Shown here: piece by piece, positions 1 to 9,829 of the stretch | How the letters are laid out: every line of letters begins with the position of its first letter | Position numbering within the stretch: the stretch's first letter is position 1 | Source of the DNA: Nocardia arthritidis NBRC 100137 | GTDB lineage: Bacteria; Actinomycetota; Actinomycetes; Mycobacteriales; Mycobacteriaceae | Direction of reading: 5' to 3' | Assembly: GCF_001612765.1 (NCBI RefSeq) | Contig: NZ_BDBB01000011.1 | Coordinates: forward strand, 107,780-171,779 | Length of the DNA: 64,000 nucleotides | Made by a program: the position numbers and the translations under genes | Notes under the pieces: generated by a model | The model's database searches: none | The model's input: the letters and a program-made list of their open reading frames with translations, nothing else | What the model was told of the DNA's origin: nothing

Positions 1-237
1 CAGTCCATGATCGACGCGGCGATCTGCGACGGCGACTGGGTGGTCGTGCGCCAGCAGAACGTCGCCGACAACGGCGACATCGTCGCGGCGATGATCGAGG
101 GCGAGGCCACGGTGAAGACCTTCAAGCGCACCGGCAAGGACGTCTGGCTGATGCCGCACAACCCCGTCTTCGAGCCGATTCCCGGTAACGACGCCCAGAT
201 CCTGGGCAAGGTCGTCACAGTCATTCGCAAGATCTGA
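1..237 (+). CDS. lexA: LexA repressor, C-terminal part (5' end outside window)
   Basis: This is the C-terminal S24 peptidase half of the SOS repressor, which binds SOS boxes and cleaves itself when stimulated by RecA filaments. The frame is open from base 1. Codon 2 is a serine followed by Met-Ile-Asp, matching the catalytic Ser in the usual G-(D/E)-S-M context. The catalytic lysine sits in EATVKTFKR. The C-terminus [18 protein letters not shown] is almost identical to mycobacterial LexA as I remember it. Only about 78 residues are visible; the DNA-binding domain is upstream of the window. Its target site is visible before recA at 40047-40060. Confidence 0.97.
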   Translation, partial: QSMIDAAICDGDWVVVRQQNVADNGDIVAAMIEGEATVKTFKRTGKDVWLMPHNPVFEPIPGNDAQILGKVVTVIRKI

Positions 238-251
238 CGTTCGTGGAACGA

Positions 252-291
252 CGAACGCCGGCCATGCGCTGATGCGCGCCGCCGGCGTTCG
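252..291 (+). terminator. Stem-loop terminator after lexA
   Basis: There is a perfect 11-bp inverted repeat, CGAACGCCGGC (252-262) and GCCGGCGTTCG (281-291), with an 18-nt loop. It starts 14 nt after the lexA stop. There is no clear T-run, as is common in actinobacteria. Confidence 0.6.
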
Positions 292-344
292 CCGAACGAC
301 GGAAGGTACGGCGCACTCACAGCTGACTGCCAGCTGATGCGCAG

Positions 345-599
345 GTGATTCACCAGGACGCTTGCGAAGCTCCAGCGGTGACAGCGATCCCCGCCGCGGC
401 CGCCGTGCCCGATGCGAACCCGATTGCCACCCGCCGCGGATCGACCGGCTTACCTCCCGCGCGAAGGTGGGAGCGCGTGGGGCTGTCCCTCCTGCTGATC
501 GGGACCGCGGTCGCGTATCTGTGGCACATCACGGTCAACGGGATGGGCAACAGCCGTGGTCGCGGTGGCATTGCTGTATCGCGTTCCTGGCGAAGCTGA
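345..599 (+). pseudogene. N-terminal fragment of a glycosyltransferase-39-like membrane protein
   Basis: A GTG-initiated frame encodes a disordered Ala/Pro-rich leader and then RWERVGLSLLLIGTAVAYLW followed by HITVNGMGN. This resembles the first transmembrane helix and start of the first extracytoplasmic loop of actinobacterial GT39/ArnT-like glycosyltransferases, where the loop continues into a FYAAA-type motif. Here the similarity stops after GMGN near base 555, and the frame ends after 29 unrelated residues. No convincing remainder of the gene follows; the next gene is on the other strand. I read it as a decayed 5' remnant. The family assignment rests on remembered sequence. Confidence 0.45.
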
Positions 600-623
600 G
601 GATCGGAGCCGGGGACGACTGGG

Positions 624-1037
624 TCAGCTCGTGCCCACACCGAGGGCTGTCAGCAGCACCAGCACGACGGTGAGCACGGCCAGCACGCCATGGCCCGCGA
701 CGATGGCGACGGGAAAGTTCCCTTCGGGAGGTTCTGCACTACCCGCCGAACGGGCACGGTAGGTGGGCAGCCAGCGCAGCAGCATCGCGAATCCGAGCAG
801 CGCGACGGGGATCAGCAGTACGAACGCGACCCACGCCAGTGCGTCCGTGTCGAGGACGAGGTACAGAATCCAGCAGATCAGTCCGGCCACGGCGAGCGTG
901 AAATGACCGAACACGACCGGCACGGGCAGCTGGGTGGAACTCGATTGCCGCGTCCCGCCCCGGGCGATCCACGTGCCGAGCATGAAGAAACCGCCGCCCG
1001 CGGTGAGCAGCCAAGAAACCAGTGCGGCGATGCCCAT
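624..1037 (-). CDS. Small four-helix membrane protein, function unknown
   Basis: This 137-aa protein has about four hydrophobic segments, near residues 3-22, 42-64, 67-90 and 110-134. The start MGIAALVSW is chosen because AGGAGG lies 6 nt upstream; a longer frame reading into the neighbouring gene has shadow-like composition. It lies 29 nt downstream of the DUF2231 gene on the same strand, so the two are probably cotranscribed. I do not recognise a named family. The position downstream of the hydrogenase locus may be coincidental. Confidence 0.75.
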   Translation of the reverse strand: MGIAALVSWLLTAGGGFFMLGTWIARGGTRQSSSTQLPVPVVFGHFTLAVAGLICWILYLVLDTDALAWVAFVLLIPVALLGFAMLLRWLPTYRARSAGSAEPPEGNFPVAIVAGHGVLAVLTVVLVLLTALGVGTS

Positions 1038-1066
1038 GGTGTGCCTCCTGAAGGATGCGAAGGGAT

Positions 1067-1576
1067 TCAGTGGGTGAAGCCGCCGGCTTGGGTGGTTTCG
1101 TCGGCGACCCGCACGCCATAGCGATAAGCCAGCTTGCCGCCGAGATACCCGGAAATCGCCAGTGTCACCAGGCTCGCCGCCGACAGGGTCAGCGGCCCGG
1201 CCGGGACCGCGACCGCGAGGTCCGCACCCCGCCGCCACACGAAACCCAGCGCATAGGCGACGGTCACCAGCAAGTTGAGAGTCATGTGCACCAAGCCGGT
1301 ACGGAAGGCGGGCGTGCCGGTCGGGATCGCGAGCAGATCGAGGAACCCGATTGTCGCGGCGACCAAGGCGCCGAGCACGCCGATCGCGATCAACCAGGAC
1401 GATCCCTCGACCAGGAAGTCCGGATCGTCGACGAAACGGGACGCGATGTCGAACACGAAACTGGCGACCCAGGCGCCGATCGGGACGGTGACCAGGATCG
1501 GGTGGAACGGATGCCCGTAGGGACCGGCCAGCACCGCACTCACCGGCCGCTTTCCCTGCCGTGGATCGCCGCTCAT
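1067..1576 (-). CDS. DUF2231-type integral membrane protein
   Basis: A 169-aa protein. The N-terminal motif GPYGHPFHPILVTVPIGAWV is typical of DUF2231, which is often found beside redox or metal genes. There are about four transmembrane helices: residues 28-48, 62-82, 92-112 and 125-148. The start has GGAGGTG 4-6 nt upstream. The histidines of the HPFHP motif lie at the start of the first helix and could bind a cofactor or metal; that is inference. It is the first gene of a two-gene unit with the membrane protein at 624-1037. Confidence 0.85.
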   Translation of the reverse strand: MSGDPRQGKRPVSAVLAGPYGHPFHPILVTVPIGAWVASFVFDIASRFVDDPDFLVEGSSWLIAIGVLGALVAATIGFLDLLAIPTGTPAFRTGLVHMTLNLLVTVAYALGFVWRRGADLAVAVPAGPLTLSAASLVTLAISGYLGGKLAYRYGVRVADETTQAGGFTH

Positions 1577-1797
1577 CGCACACCTCCGCCGAGGTCGATC
1601 AGGTCGATGACGAAAGCAGACTTACCCGCCGCGCGGGACATTCACACCGCACATCGGGTCGACCACCCTCGACCCCGAGGTCGATTATCTGCCGTCGAAT
1701 ACTCGGCGGGTAACGCGCTGGTTTTTGCACCCGTACGATGACCGAAACACTCGCACGCCACACCGCGACATCATTCGGTTTTCCGTCTGACGAACAG

Positions 1798-1881
1798 CTA
1801 CATCATCGGCATCATCGGCATCGGCATGCCGGGGAACATGCGATTCCACCAGTCGCGCACCATCCCCATCATCTGATCCAT
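1798..1881 (-). CDS. 27-residue methionine-rich peptide
   Basis: The ATG at 1881 opens a 27-codon frame ending in TAG at 1798. It begins MDQMMGMVRDWWNRMF and ends in a Pro-Met repeat (PGMPMPMMPMM). Eleven of 27 residues are Met, and there are two adjacent Trp. A textbook Shine-Dalgarno, GGGAGGTGA, lies just upstream. A GTG immediately before the ATG could also serve as start and adds one residue. The Met-Pro repeat resembles Cu(I)/Ag(I)-binding Met motifs, and the sequence is short enough to be a membrane-surface peptide. It is unannotatable by length alone, but the ribosome site and composition make it a credible gene. Function is unknown. Confidence 0.65.
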   Translation of the reverse strand: MDQMMGMVRDWWNRMFPGMPMPMMPMM

Positions 1882-1884
1882 CAC

Positions 1885-2283
1885 GGTAGTTCACCTCCCT
1901 TCGACAGGACTCGAGAAGCAGTTCAGCTCATCGGACACGAAGGTGAGGAAACGCGGTCACACGCCGTGATAATCACCGGGAAACAATTCCTGGGGAGCGA
2001 TGAATTTTCCGACCGGGCGACCATTGGCGAATCCACGCGGCACTCCTCGTGGTCCGGCTCGACAGCTGTGTACATTCTACTCCGAGCGCGGTTGCCGTAA
2101 AATGTCGTCGCGCCTTCGGAATTCGCCGAATTTTCGAGTGCCGCGCATTGAACCGATCCGATCATCGCGCCCGTGAAGGAACGCATCGCCATAGGCCTCG
2201 ATGGCGGCGGCTATCTTGTCATTCCGAGGGAGTTCGCCGCGACGAATGCGGTGCCCGGGATCGGCGGCGCCGCCCAGAGATCG
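1885..2283. other. Intergenic region between the hydrogenase operon end and the Met-rich peptide gene
   Basis: I see no convincing gene. The region is less GC-rich than its surroundings, especially 1965-2110, as expected for a promoter region reading leftward to the peptide gene. On the minus strand a TAGAAT hexamer near 2074-2079 is a possible -10 element. Confidence 0.5.
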
Positions 2284-3027
2284 TCAGCTCGCCGGGCTCC
2301 GCCGCACAGCCAGCCGCCGATTGGTGACCTCCAGCTGACGCACCGTGCCCGCCTCCAGAGCCCGCACCCCGGCGTCGTCCAGTCGCCCGCACAGCCGCCC
2401 CCAATGCACCGCGACCCGCTCCCCCGCCGCTACGTCGGGCAGCGCCGCGTACCCGTCCACCCGGATCGGCACGGACTCGGACGTCTCCGCCGACAGCGTG
2501 AGGCGTTCTCCGTCCCAGCGGAGCCTGCGGCAGCGCAGCGCGACCTCGCCGCCGCTACGGTCGAGGACCGTTCCCCAGGTGATCCGGCAGCTGTCGAGGA
2601 CGTGCAGGGGATGTGCGTTGCCGTGCCGGAGCAGCCGGGACCACGGGTACACGCCGAAGACGTGGAAACAATGGTTTGCCGCGGCTTCCTCGGCCAACCG
2701 TGGGGTCAGATGCGTCCAGTACCCGCCCGCGACCGGGCCGAGCAGACTCAGCAGTTCCGCGGTGAACTCCTGGGGGTCCAGGCTCGCGCCGACTCCACCG
2801 CCCAGCCAATAGGACTCGACGAGCCCGCGGTCCAGCGGATCGGCGATGCCGGTCATCCGGGCCATCACCTGCAGGTAGGGCCACGCGCCGGTGAACCGGC
2901 GCGCCACCGCGCGCACCTGTTGTTCCGAGCCGTCCCGCAACGCGGCCGCGTCGGGCGGCCCGCAGTAGCCGAGCCGGTTGGGCGCGTAGGCGTACCGGGC
3001 GAACATCTCCGCGCCGCCGCCCGTCAT
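2284..3027 (-). CDS. DUF6390-like hydrogenase-associated protein
   Basis: This 247-aa soluble protein is the last gene of the hydrogenase operon. Its ATG overlaps the nickel transporter stop (ATGA). It begins MTGGGAEMFARYAYAPNRLG and contains YCGPPDAAAL and FHVFGVYPWSRLL, features I associate with DUF6390 proteins found in actinobacterial hydrogenase loci. There is no signal peptide, helix or cysteine cluster beyond scattered Cys. The role is unknown; position and coupling suggest a maturation or quality-control function. The family name is from memory. Confidence 0.8.
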   Translation of the reverse strand: MTGGGAEMFARYAYAPNRLGYCGPPDAAALRDGSEQQVRAVARRFTGAWPYLQVMARMTGIADPLDRGLVESYWLGGGVGASLDPQEFTAELLSLLGPVAGGYWTHLTPRLAEEAAANHCFHVFGVYPWSRLLRHGNAHPLHVLDSCRITWGTVLDRSGGEVALRCRRLRWDGERLTLSAETSESVPIRVDGYAALPDVAAGERVAVHWGRLCGRLDDAGVRALEAGTVRQLEVTNRRLAVRRSPAS

Positions 3028-4145
3028 CGGCAGGGCCTTCCACCAGCCCGCTCGACGGACCACCGCTGCTCGAGCCTGCCGAATCGCCACACCGCCACCG
3101 CTACCGCCCAGGTGAGCACGAACAGCCCGGCGATCAGCAAGCCCATGGCGCCGAGATCCAGTCCGCCGACCCAGGCCACCGGGCCGTCGGCGATGCCGAA
3201 TTCGTCGGCCAGCACGGAGATCATCTCCTGCGCGCCGATCATCAGGGCTACCACGACCGACAGGCCCGTGACGACGATGTTGTAGTAGACGCTGCGCAGC
3301 GGCCCCGCGAACGCCCACCCGTACGCGTAGTTCATGAACGCGCCGTCCAGCGCGTCGAACAGCGTCATTCCCGCCGAGAACAACACCGGCAGCACCAGGA
3401 TCGCGTACCACGGCAGGGCGGTCGCCGCCGCGCCGCCCGCGATCACCAGCAGGCTCACCTCGGTGACGGTGTCGAAGCCCAGACCGAACAACAGTCCGAC
3501 GGGGTACATCTGCCACGGTGCGCGCACCGCTCGGGTCAGTGGGCCGATCACCCGCTGCAAGGCGCCGCGGTCGTCCAGCTTCTGTCGCAACGCGGCCTCG
3601 TCGTATGTGCCGCGACGCATGCCGCGGAACACCCGCCAGATCCCGATCAAGGAGACCAGGTTCAACAACCCGATGGCGAGCAGGAAGGTTCCCGAGATGC
3701 CGGTTCCGAACACCCCGGTCCAGCGGTGCAGCCCGGACTCCTCCTCCCGCAGGTTTCCCGCCAGGGCCTTGACGCCGAACGCCAGCAGCGCGACGAGGAC
3801 GAAGACGATGGTGGAGTGGCCGAGGGAGAACCAGAACCCCACCGACAGCGGCTTGCGCCCGTCGGCGACCAGCTTGCGGGTGGTGTTGTCGATGGCGGCG
3901 ATGTGGTCGGCGTCGAAGGCGTGCCGCATCCCGAGCGTGTAGGCGGTGACGCCGAGACCGACGCCGAACACCGCACCGTCCACGACGTACCCGCCGGGGA
4001 CCACCACCAGCAGCAGCGCCGACCACCCGAGGACATGCAGGGCGACGATGACCGACGCCATCCCCGCGACGCCGCGCCGCTGCCGCCCGTCCCGGGGGCG
4101 GGGCGTCGCCGAGGGGGTATCGGCGATCCGAACGATGATCCACAC
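3024..4145 (-). CDS. nicT: NiCoT-family nickel/cobalt permease
   Basis: A 373-aa inner-membrane transporter that would supply Ni(II) to the hydrogenase. The NiCoT signature is clear in helix 2 (MRHAFDADHIAAIDN), with the conserved LGHSTIVF, GLLFGLGFDT and LFDALDGAFM segments. About eight helices are visible. The GTG start at 4145 follows GAAGGCGAG; an alternative is the internal ATG of GMASVIVAL, which is 28 codons in. It sits 34 nt downstream of hypE and overlaps the DUF6390 gene by 4 nt. Location in the operon makes Ni more likely than Co as substrate. Confidence 0.93.
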   Translation of the reverse strand: MWIIVRIADTPSATPRPRDGRQRRGVAGMASVIVALHVLGWSALLLVVVPGGYVVDGAVFGVGLGVTAYTLGMRHAFDADHIAAIDNTTRKLVADGRKPLSVGFWFSLGHSTIVFVLVALLAFGVKALAGNLREEESGLHRWTGVFGTGISGTFLLAIGLLNLVSLIGIWRVFRGMRRGTYDEAALRQKLDDRGALQRVIGPLTRAVRAPWQMYPVGLLFGLGFDTVTEVSLLVIAGGAAATALPWYAILVLPVLFSAGMTLFDALDGAFMNYAYGWAFAGPLRSVYYNIVVTGLSVVVALMIGAQEMISVLADEFGIADGPVAWVGGLDLGAMGLLIAGLFVLTWAVAVAVWRFGRLEQRWSVERAGGRPCR

Positions 4146-4179
4146 CTCGCCTTCTGGCTCCGGACCGTTGCGTCCGCCG

Positions 4180-5248
4180 TCAGCAGATTCGCGGCAACTG
4201 CTCGCCTGCGGGCAGGTCCACCACCCGGGTCCCGCCGAGCGCGGTGCGGGCCACCACCATGCCGGGATGTTCGGCGACGCACCGGCCGATCGCCGCGGCC
4301 TGCGCGCCCAGCGGGTGCTCCCGCATCGCCGCGAGCACGCGATCGGCGTCCTCGGGCGCGACGAACGCCAGCAGCTTGCCCTCGTTGGCCACGTACATCG
4401 GGTCCAGGCCGAGCAGCCCGCACGCGTCGCGCACGCCGCCGGGCACCGGCAGCTGCCGCTCGTCCAGGGATACGCCGACTCCCGCGGCGCGGGCGATCTC
4501 GTTGAGCGAGGCCGCGACGCCGCCGCGGGTGGGGTCGCGCAGCACGTGAACGTCTGCGCCGGTGGCCAGCATGGCCGCGACCAAGCCGTGCAGCGGCGCG
4601 GTGTCGCTGAGCACGGTGGTGCCGAATTCCAGCCCTTCGCGGCAACTGAGCACCGCGACACCGTGCACGCCGATATCGCCGCTGACCAGCACGACGTCGC
4701 CGGGCCGCGCGCGCTGCGGCCGGATATCGACATCGGGGGCCACCACGCCGATTCCGGCGGTGTTGATGTAGATCCCGTCCCCGTGTCCGGCGTCCACGAC
4801 CTTGGTGTCGCCGGTGACCAGCTGGACTTCCGCCGCCAGCGCGGCGGTGCCGACCGCCTGCGCGATGCGCGCGATGTCGGCCAGCGCGGTGCCCTCTTCC
4901 AGGATGAACGCGGTGGACAGCACCATCGGGCGCGCGCCGGACATGGCCAGATCGTTCACCGTGCCGTTGACCGCCAGCTCACCGATCGTGCCGCCCGGGA
5001 ACACGATCGGCTTCACCACGAACGAATCGGTGGAGAAGGCCAGCCGTGCGCCGTCGAGCGTGACGACCGCGGAGTCGCCGAGATCGGCGTGCGCGGCCGA
5101 GCCGAACGCGGGCAGGAACAGATGCTCGATCAGTTCGCCGGACATCGCTCCGCCGCCGCCGTGGCCCATCACGATGTTCGGCGCGTCCCGCAGCGGCATC
5201 GGGCAGACCCAGCCGTCCATGTCGATCGCCACGGGGGCGGCGCCGTCC

Positions 5249-5256
<8 letters not shown>
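4180..5256 (-). CDS. hypE: Hydrogenase maturation protein HypE (carbamoyl dehydratase)
   Basis: A 358-aa protein of the PurM/AIRS superfamily. HypE accepts a carbamoyl group from HypF on its C-terminal cysteine and dehydrates it with ATP to thiocyanate, which supplies the CN ligands of the active-site iron. The C-terminus is PRIC, with the reactive Cys at 358. N-terminal [13 protein letters not shown] and [10 protein letters not shown] are AIRS-type ATP-binding motifs. The length matches the family. The start overlaps the hypD stop by 8 nt, indicating translational coupling. Confidence 0.97.
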
Positions 5257-6357
<1,101 letters not shown>

Positions 6358-6361
<4 letters not shown>

Positions 6362-6684
6362 GACCGGGCCTCCGGTTCCTCGCGTGATGGCTCGGCGGCT
6401 GGATTGTCCATGCCCGCCTGCTTCGCGGCGATGGCGAAACCGTCGCCGAATTCCTCGTTCAGTACGCCGAGGTGCTCGAATTCGGCCAGGGTCCGCAACG
6501 CGGACTCCTCGTCCAGCCGCTGGATCGCGAAGCCGACGTGGACCACGACGTAGTCACCGACCGCCGCGTCCGGGATGTATTGCAGGCACACGTCCTTGTG
6601 CACGCCGCCGAAGTCGACGACCGACATCAGCGTGCCGTCCCGCTCGTGCAGGCTGAGCACTTTGCCTGGTACCGCAAGACACAT
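6358..6684 (-). CDS. hypC: HypC/HybG-type hydrogenase assembly chaperone, second copy with C-terminal extension
   Basis: A 108-aa protein starting [10 protein letters not shown]. The cysteine exposed after Met removal binds the Fe(CN)2CO moiety and the large-subunit precursor. An upstream ATG (MSEGESK-) overlaps the hypF stop, but I reject it because HypC needs Cys at position 2; AGGAG lies 8 nt before the chosen ATG. The last roughly 25 residues ([21 protein letters not shown]) are an acidic tail absent from the other copy at 9065-9307. Adjacency to hypD suggests this is the HypD partner. Confidence 0.95.
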
Positions 6685-6701
6685 CTTGCTTTCTCCTTCG
6701 C

Positions 6702-9068
6702 TCATCCCTCGCTGCACGCGAGGAGTTGCCCGAATGCGAGGCCGCCGTCGTTGGGCGGCAGTCGGTGGTGGGTGATCACGGTGAAGCCGTTGTCGCGCAG
6801 CAGCGCACACGCTCGAACGAGCAGCAGGGCGTTCTGGAAGACGCCGCCGGACAGGGCGAGGACCGTCGCCGGGGCGGCGTAGCGAGCCGCGAGCTCGAGC
6901 ACCAGCCGGGCGACAGCGGCGTGGAACCGCGCGCCAACCACCTGCGCGGGTGCGCCCGCGCGCACGTCGGCGACCACGCCCGCCAGCACCGGTGCGGGAT
7001 CGATCACGGCCGGATCGCCGCCATCGAGTGCGAACCGGTATGCGGTGGCGCCTTCCGCGCCGGACCGGGACAGTCCCTCCAGCTCGATGGCCGCCTGCGC
7101 TTCGTAGTCGACGACGTGCCGCACGCCGCACAGCGAGGACACCGCGTCGAACAGCCGGCCCATGCTCGACGTGGGAGCGCAACCCCATCCGGTCCGGAAC
7201 TGGTGGGCCAGCACCGAACGCTCGGCGGGCGGGCATGCCGCGACCGCCGGAATGTCCTCGGTCCACTCGATCCCGGCCGACCGCAGATGCGCCAGCGCCA
7301 TGCGATAGGGCCTGCGCACCGCGAGATCGCCGCCGGCCAGCGGCACGTACTTCAGATGGGCCAGACGGCGATAGCCCTTGTAGCCCGCGAGCAGCACCTC
7401 ACCGCCCCACACCGCCGCGTCCGGCCCGTATCCGGTGCCGTCGAAGGCGATGCCGACCACCTGCTCGCTCGCGCCGAGTCCGTGCTCACCCATGACGGCG
7501 GCGATGTGCGCGTGGTGGTGCTGGACGGTGTACACGGCTCGCTCACCCGCGTGCCTGCGCGCCCACGCGGTGGAGCGGTAGCCGGGATGCGCGTCGGCCA
7601 CCAGTTGCGCGGGCCGCACCCCGGTGAGTGCCGCGAGGTGGCGCTGGGCCGCGCCGAAGGAGCGCAGCGTCGCCAGATCGTCCATGTCGCCGATGTGCTG
7701 GCTCAGCCAGGCGTAGCGACCGTCGGCGACCGCGCAGGTGTTCTTGAGGTCGGCGCCGACGGCGAGCGTCGGCGGCAGCGGAACCGGCAGCAGCAGCGGC
7801 AGCGGCGCGTACCCGCGCGAGCGCCGGACGGGCAGTTCGCGGCCGTCGAGCGAACGCACCACCGAGTCGTCACAGGGCACCAGAATGCGCCGGTTGTGCG
7901 TCAGCCAGCCGTCGGCCAGCCCGGCCAGCCGGGTGCGGGCGTCCTCGTCCTGGTAGCAGATCGGCTCGCCGCCGAGGTTGCCGGAGGTCATCACCAGCAC
8001 CTGCGGGCCGGGCGGGTCGCCGGGCAGACCGAACAGCAACAGATGCAGCGGGGTGTAGGCGAGCATGACGCCCAGGTCCGGATTGCCGGGTGCCACCGAG
8101 GGAGCCGGGATCGGGCGGCTCGCCCGCGCCGCGCCCACCGACACGGTGTCTTCACCCGGCTGAGCGGCGCGGATCGAATCGGCTGCGAAAGAGGAGGATT
8201 CCTCGGCCGCGGACCGGCGAGCGAGCAGCACTATCGGGCGAGCCGGGCTGGTCAGCAGCGTCGCGGCGGCGTCGTCGACGGTGACGATGGCCCTTGCCGT
8301 GGCGAGGTCCGGCACCATCACGGCGAACGGCTTGTCCCCGCGGCGTTTGCGCCTGCGCAGCTCCGCCACGGCCGTCTCGTCGGTGGCGTCGCAGGCCAGG
8401 TGGTACCCGCCGATGCCTTTGACCGCCAGGACGCCGCCCGCGCGCAGCAGCTGCCGCGCGGCCGTCAACGGCGCGCCGGCTCCCGGTCCGGTATACGCGA
8501 GGGTGGGACCGCAGTCGGGGCAGGCGATCGGTTGCGCGTGGAAGCGGCGGTCGGCGGGATCGGCGTACTCCCGCGCGCAGCGGTCGCACATGGCGAAGTC
8601 GGCCATCGACGTCCGCTCGCGGTCGTAGGGGAGGCTCGCGATGATGGTGAAGCGCGGACCGCAATTGGTGCAGTTGACGAACGGATGGCGATAGCGGCGG
8701 TCGCCGGGATCGCGCAACTCGCGTTCGCAGTCCGCGCAGATCGCGACATCCGGAGAGGCCAGCGTGCGGCCACCGCCGTCGTGGGTGGTACCCGCGATGT
8801 GGAAGCCGGTGCCGCCCCGCACCGGGAGCTCGGCCTGCTCGACCGACTCGACCACCGCCAGCGGCGGCGGGCGCAGACGCAGCCGCTCGGCGAACCGGTC
8901 CAGATCCTGCGGCGCACCCTCGATTTCGATGACGACGCCGCTGCTGTCGTTGCCGACGCTGCCGGACAGGGACAACTCGGCGGCGGTGGTGTAGACGAAC
9001 GGGCGGAACCCGACGCCTTGGACCACGCCGCGCACGAGCAGACGACGCCGCAGCCGCTGGGTGGTCAT
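6702..9068 (-). CDS. hypF: Carbamoyltransferase HypF
   Basis: A 788-aa protein that activates carbamoyl phosphate to carbamoyl-AMP and transfers it to HypE. The domain order is canonical. An acylphosphatase domain (residues 1-90) contains RGVVQGVGFRPFVY. Two zinc-binding C-x2-C-x18-C-x2-C modules follow (about 110-185), beginning CADCERELRD and CDRCAREYAD. A YrdC-like domain (about 200-390) and a Kae1-like domain with HHHAHIAAVMGEHGL complete it. The start overlaps the hypC stop by ATGA. An Ala/Ser-rich insertion of about 45 residues lies in the YrdC region near residues 290-330, between LLARRS and LGVMLAYTPLH. Confidence 0.98.
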   Translation of the reverse strand: MTTQRLRRRLLVRGVVQGVGFRPFVYTTAAELSLSGSVGNDSSGVVIEIEGAPQDLDRFAERLRLRPPPLAVVESVEQAELPVRGGTGFHIAGTTHDGGGRTLASPDVAICADCERELRDPGDRRYRHPFVNCTNCGPRFTIIASLPYDRERTSMADFAMCDRCAREYADPADRRFHAQPIACPDCGPTLAYTGPGAGAPLTAARQLLRAGGVLAVKGIGGYHLACDATDETAVAELRRRKRRGDKPFAVMVPDLATARAIVTVDDAAATLLTSPARPIVLLARRSAAEESSSFAADSIRAAQPGEDTVSVGAARASRPIPAPSVAPGNPDLGVMLAYTPLHLLLFGLPGDPPGPQVLVMTSGNLGGEPICYQDEDARTRLAGLADGWLTHNRRILVPCDDSVVRSLDGRELPVRRSRGYAPLPLLLPVPLPPTLAVGADLKNTCAVADGRYAWLSQHIGDMDDLATLRSFGAAQRHLAALTGVRPAQLVADAHPGYRSTAWARRHAGERAVYTVQHHHAHIAAVMGEHGLGASEQVVGIAFDGTGYGPDAAVWGGEVLLAGYKGYRRLAHLKYVPLAGGDLAVRRPYRMALAHLRSAGIEWTEDIPAVAACPPAERSVLAHQFRTGWGCAPTSSMGRLFDAVSSLCGVRHVVDYEAQAAIELEGLSRSGAEGATAYRFALDGGDPAVIDPAPVLAGVVADVRAGAPAQVVGARFHAAVARLVLELAARYAAPATVLALSGGVFQNALLLVRACALLRDNGFTVITHHRLPPNDGGLAFGQLLACSEG

Positions 9069-9307
9069 GGCAGGTCTCCGCGTTGCAGCAAGCGCAACCC
9101 GTCCAGCGCCGCCGTGGCCCCGGCCTCGTCGGTCTTCTCCACCGCGAAGCCCATGTGGATGATCACCCAGTCACCCGGCCGGGCCGGATCGTCGTCGAGC
9201 AGGCCGACGTTCACCTTTCGCTGCTCGCCGGACACCTCGACCAGCGCGATCTGGCCGTGGTAGCCGTCGGGGATCGCCAGCACGCGTCCCGGGATGCCCA
9301 GACACAT
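9065..9307 (-). CDS. hypC: HypC-type hydrogenase assembly chaperone, first copy
   Basis: An 80-aa protein with N-terminus MCLGIPGRVL; Cys2 is the Fe-ligand carrier residue. It has the compact family length. It lies 2 nt downstream of the maturation protease stop, and its stop overlaps the hypF start. A second, longer homologue sits after hypF at 6358-6684. In organisms with two such chaperones one usually pairs with HypD and the other with the large subunit; which does which here is inference. Confidence 0.96.
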   Translation of the reverse strand: MCLGIPGRVLAIPDGYHGQIALVEVSGEQRKVNVGLLDDDPARPGDWVIIHMGFAVEKTDEAGATAALDGLRLLQRGDLP

Positions 9308-9309
9308 CG

Positions 9310-9816
9310 TCAGTCCTCCTGTCGCGCTGTGGCCCGCCGCAGCGGCTCGCAACCATCGGGTGCACCGGCGGAGAGCAACTCGGCGAGCACACCGCCCACG
9401 GCCGCCACCCCCTCGTCCACCGCCGCGGCGACCGGCTCGGACAGGCCGATACCCTCCGCCACGCAGGCGACCTGGCAGCCGATCACCACCGTGGGTGGGA
9501 GCGCACCGCCCAGGGCGCGCACTCCGGCGAAGACCGCGTCCGGGCTCATCGCGTGCGCGTCGAGATGCGCGGCGCCGGTGTCCTCCGCCGCGGTGGCGAA
9601 CACCTCGATCCGGCCGGGTGCGCCGCGATCGGGCAGCGCGTCGATCAGCACCAGCGCGTCCCAGGGATCGAGCAGGTCGTAGGCGAGGTGCATGCCGCGG
9701 ATGCCGTAATCCACCGCGCGCACGCCCGGGTCGGGGTGGAGCGGCAGCCGCCGCACCACCTCGGGTCCGAATCCGTCGTCGCCGAGGAAGATGTTGCCGA
9801 TCCCGGCGATCAGCAC
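9310..9816 (-). CDS. hupD: [NiFe] hydrogenase maturation endopeptidase
   Basis: A 168-aa HybD/HycI-family protease that removes the C-terminal peptide of the large subunit after nickel insertion. The N-terminus LIAGIGNIFLGDDGFGPEV is diagnostic. Glu19, Asp59 (in VLIDALP) and His88 (in DAHAMSPD) fit the three nickel-ligand positions. The GTG at 9816 is preferred over upstream codons because the family begins right at this beta strand. The longer frame would run back into the acidic-protein gene. The upstream gene ends 13 nt earlier. Confidence 0.93.
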   Translation of the reverse strand: MLIAGIGNIFLGDDGFGPEVVRRLPLHPDPGVRAVDYGIRGMHLAYDLLDPWDALVLIDALPDRGAPGRIEVFATAAEDTGAAHLDAHAMSPDAVFAGVRALGGALPPTVVIGCQVACVAEGIGLSEPVAAAVDEGVAAVGGVLAELLSAGAPDGCEPLRRATARQED

Positions 9817-9829
9817 CGCGCCCGTGGGT

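Noticed and set aside
239..257. GTTC...GAAC elements after lexA as an SOS box
   Set aside because: The half-sites are in inverted order and wrong spacing relative to CGAAC-N4-GTTCG; they fit a hairpin instead.
1964..1979. GTGATAATCAC palindrome as a second CRP site
   Set aside because: The half-sites are only 3 bp apart rather than the 6 bp required by CRP/FNR proteins.
2284..4143. Single 619-codon minus-strand frame covering DUF6390 and nicT
   Set aside because: Only its C-terminal 247 codons look like a protein; the rest is Arg/Gly-rich shadow of the nickel transporter frame, and an ATGA overlap gives a clean start.
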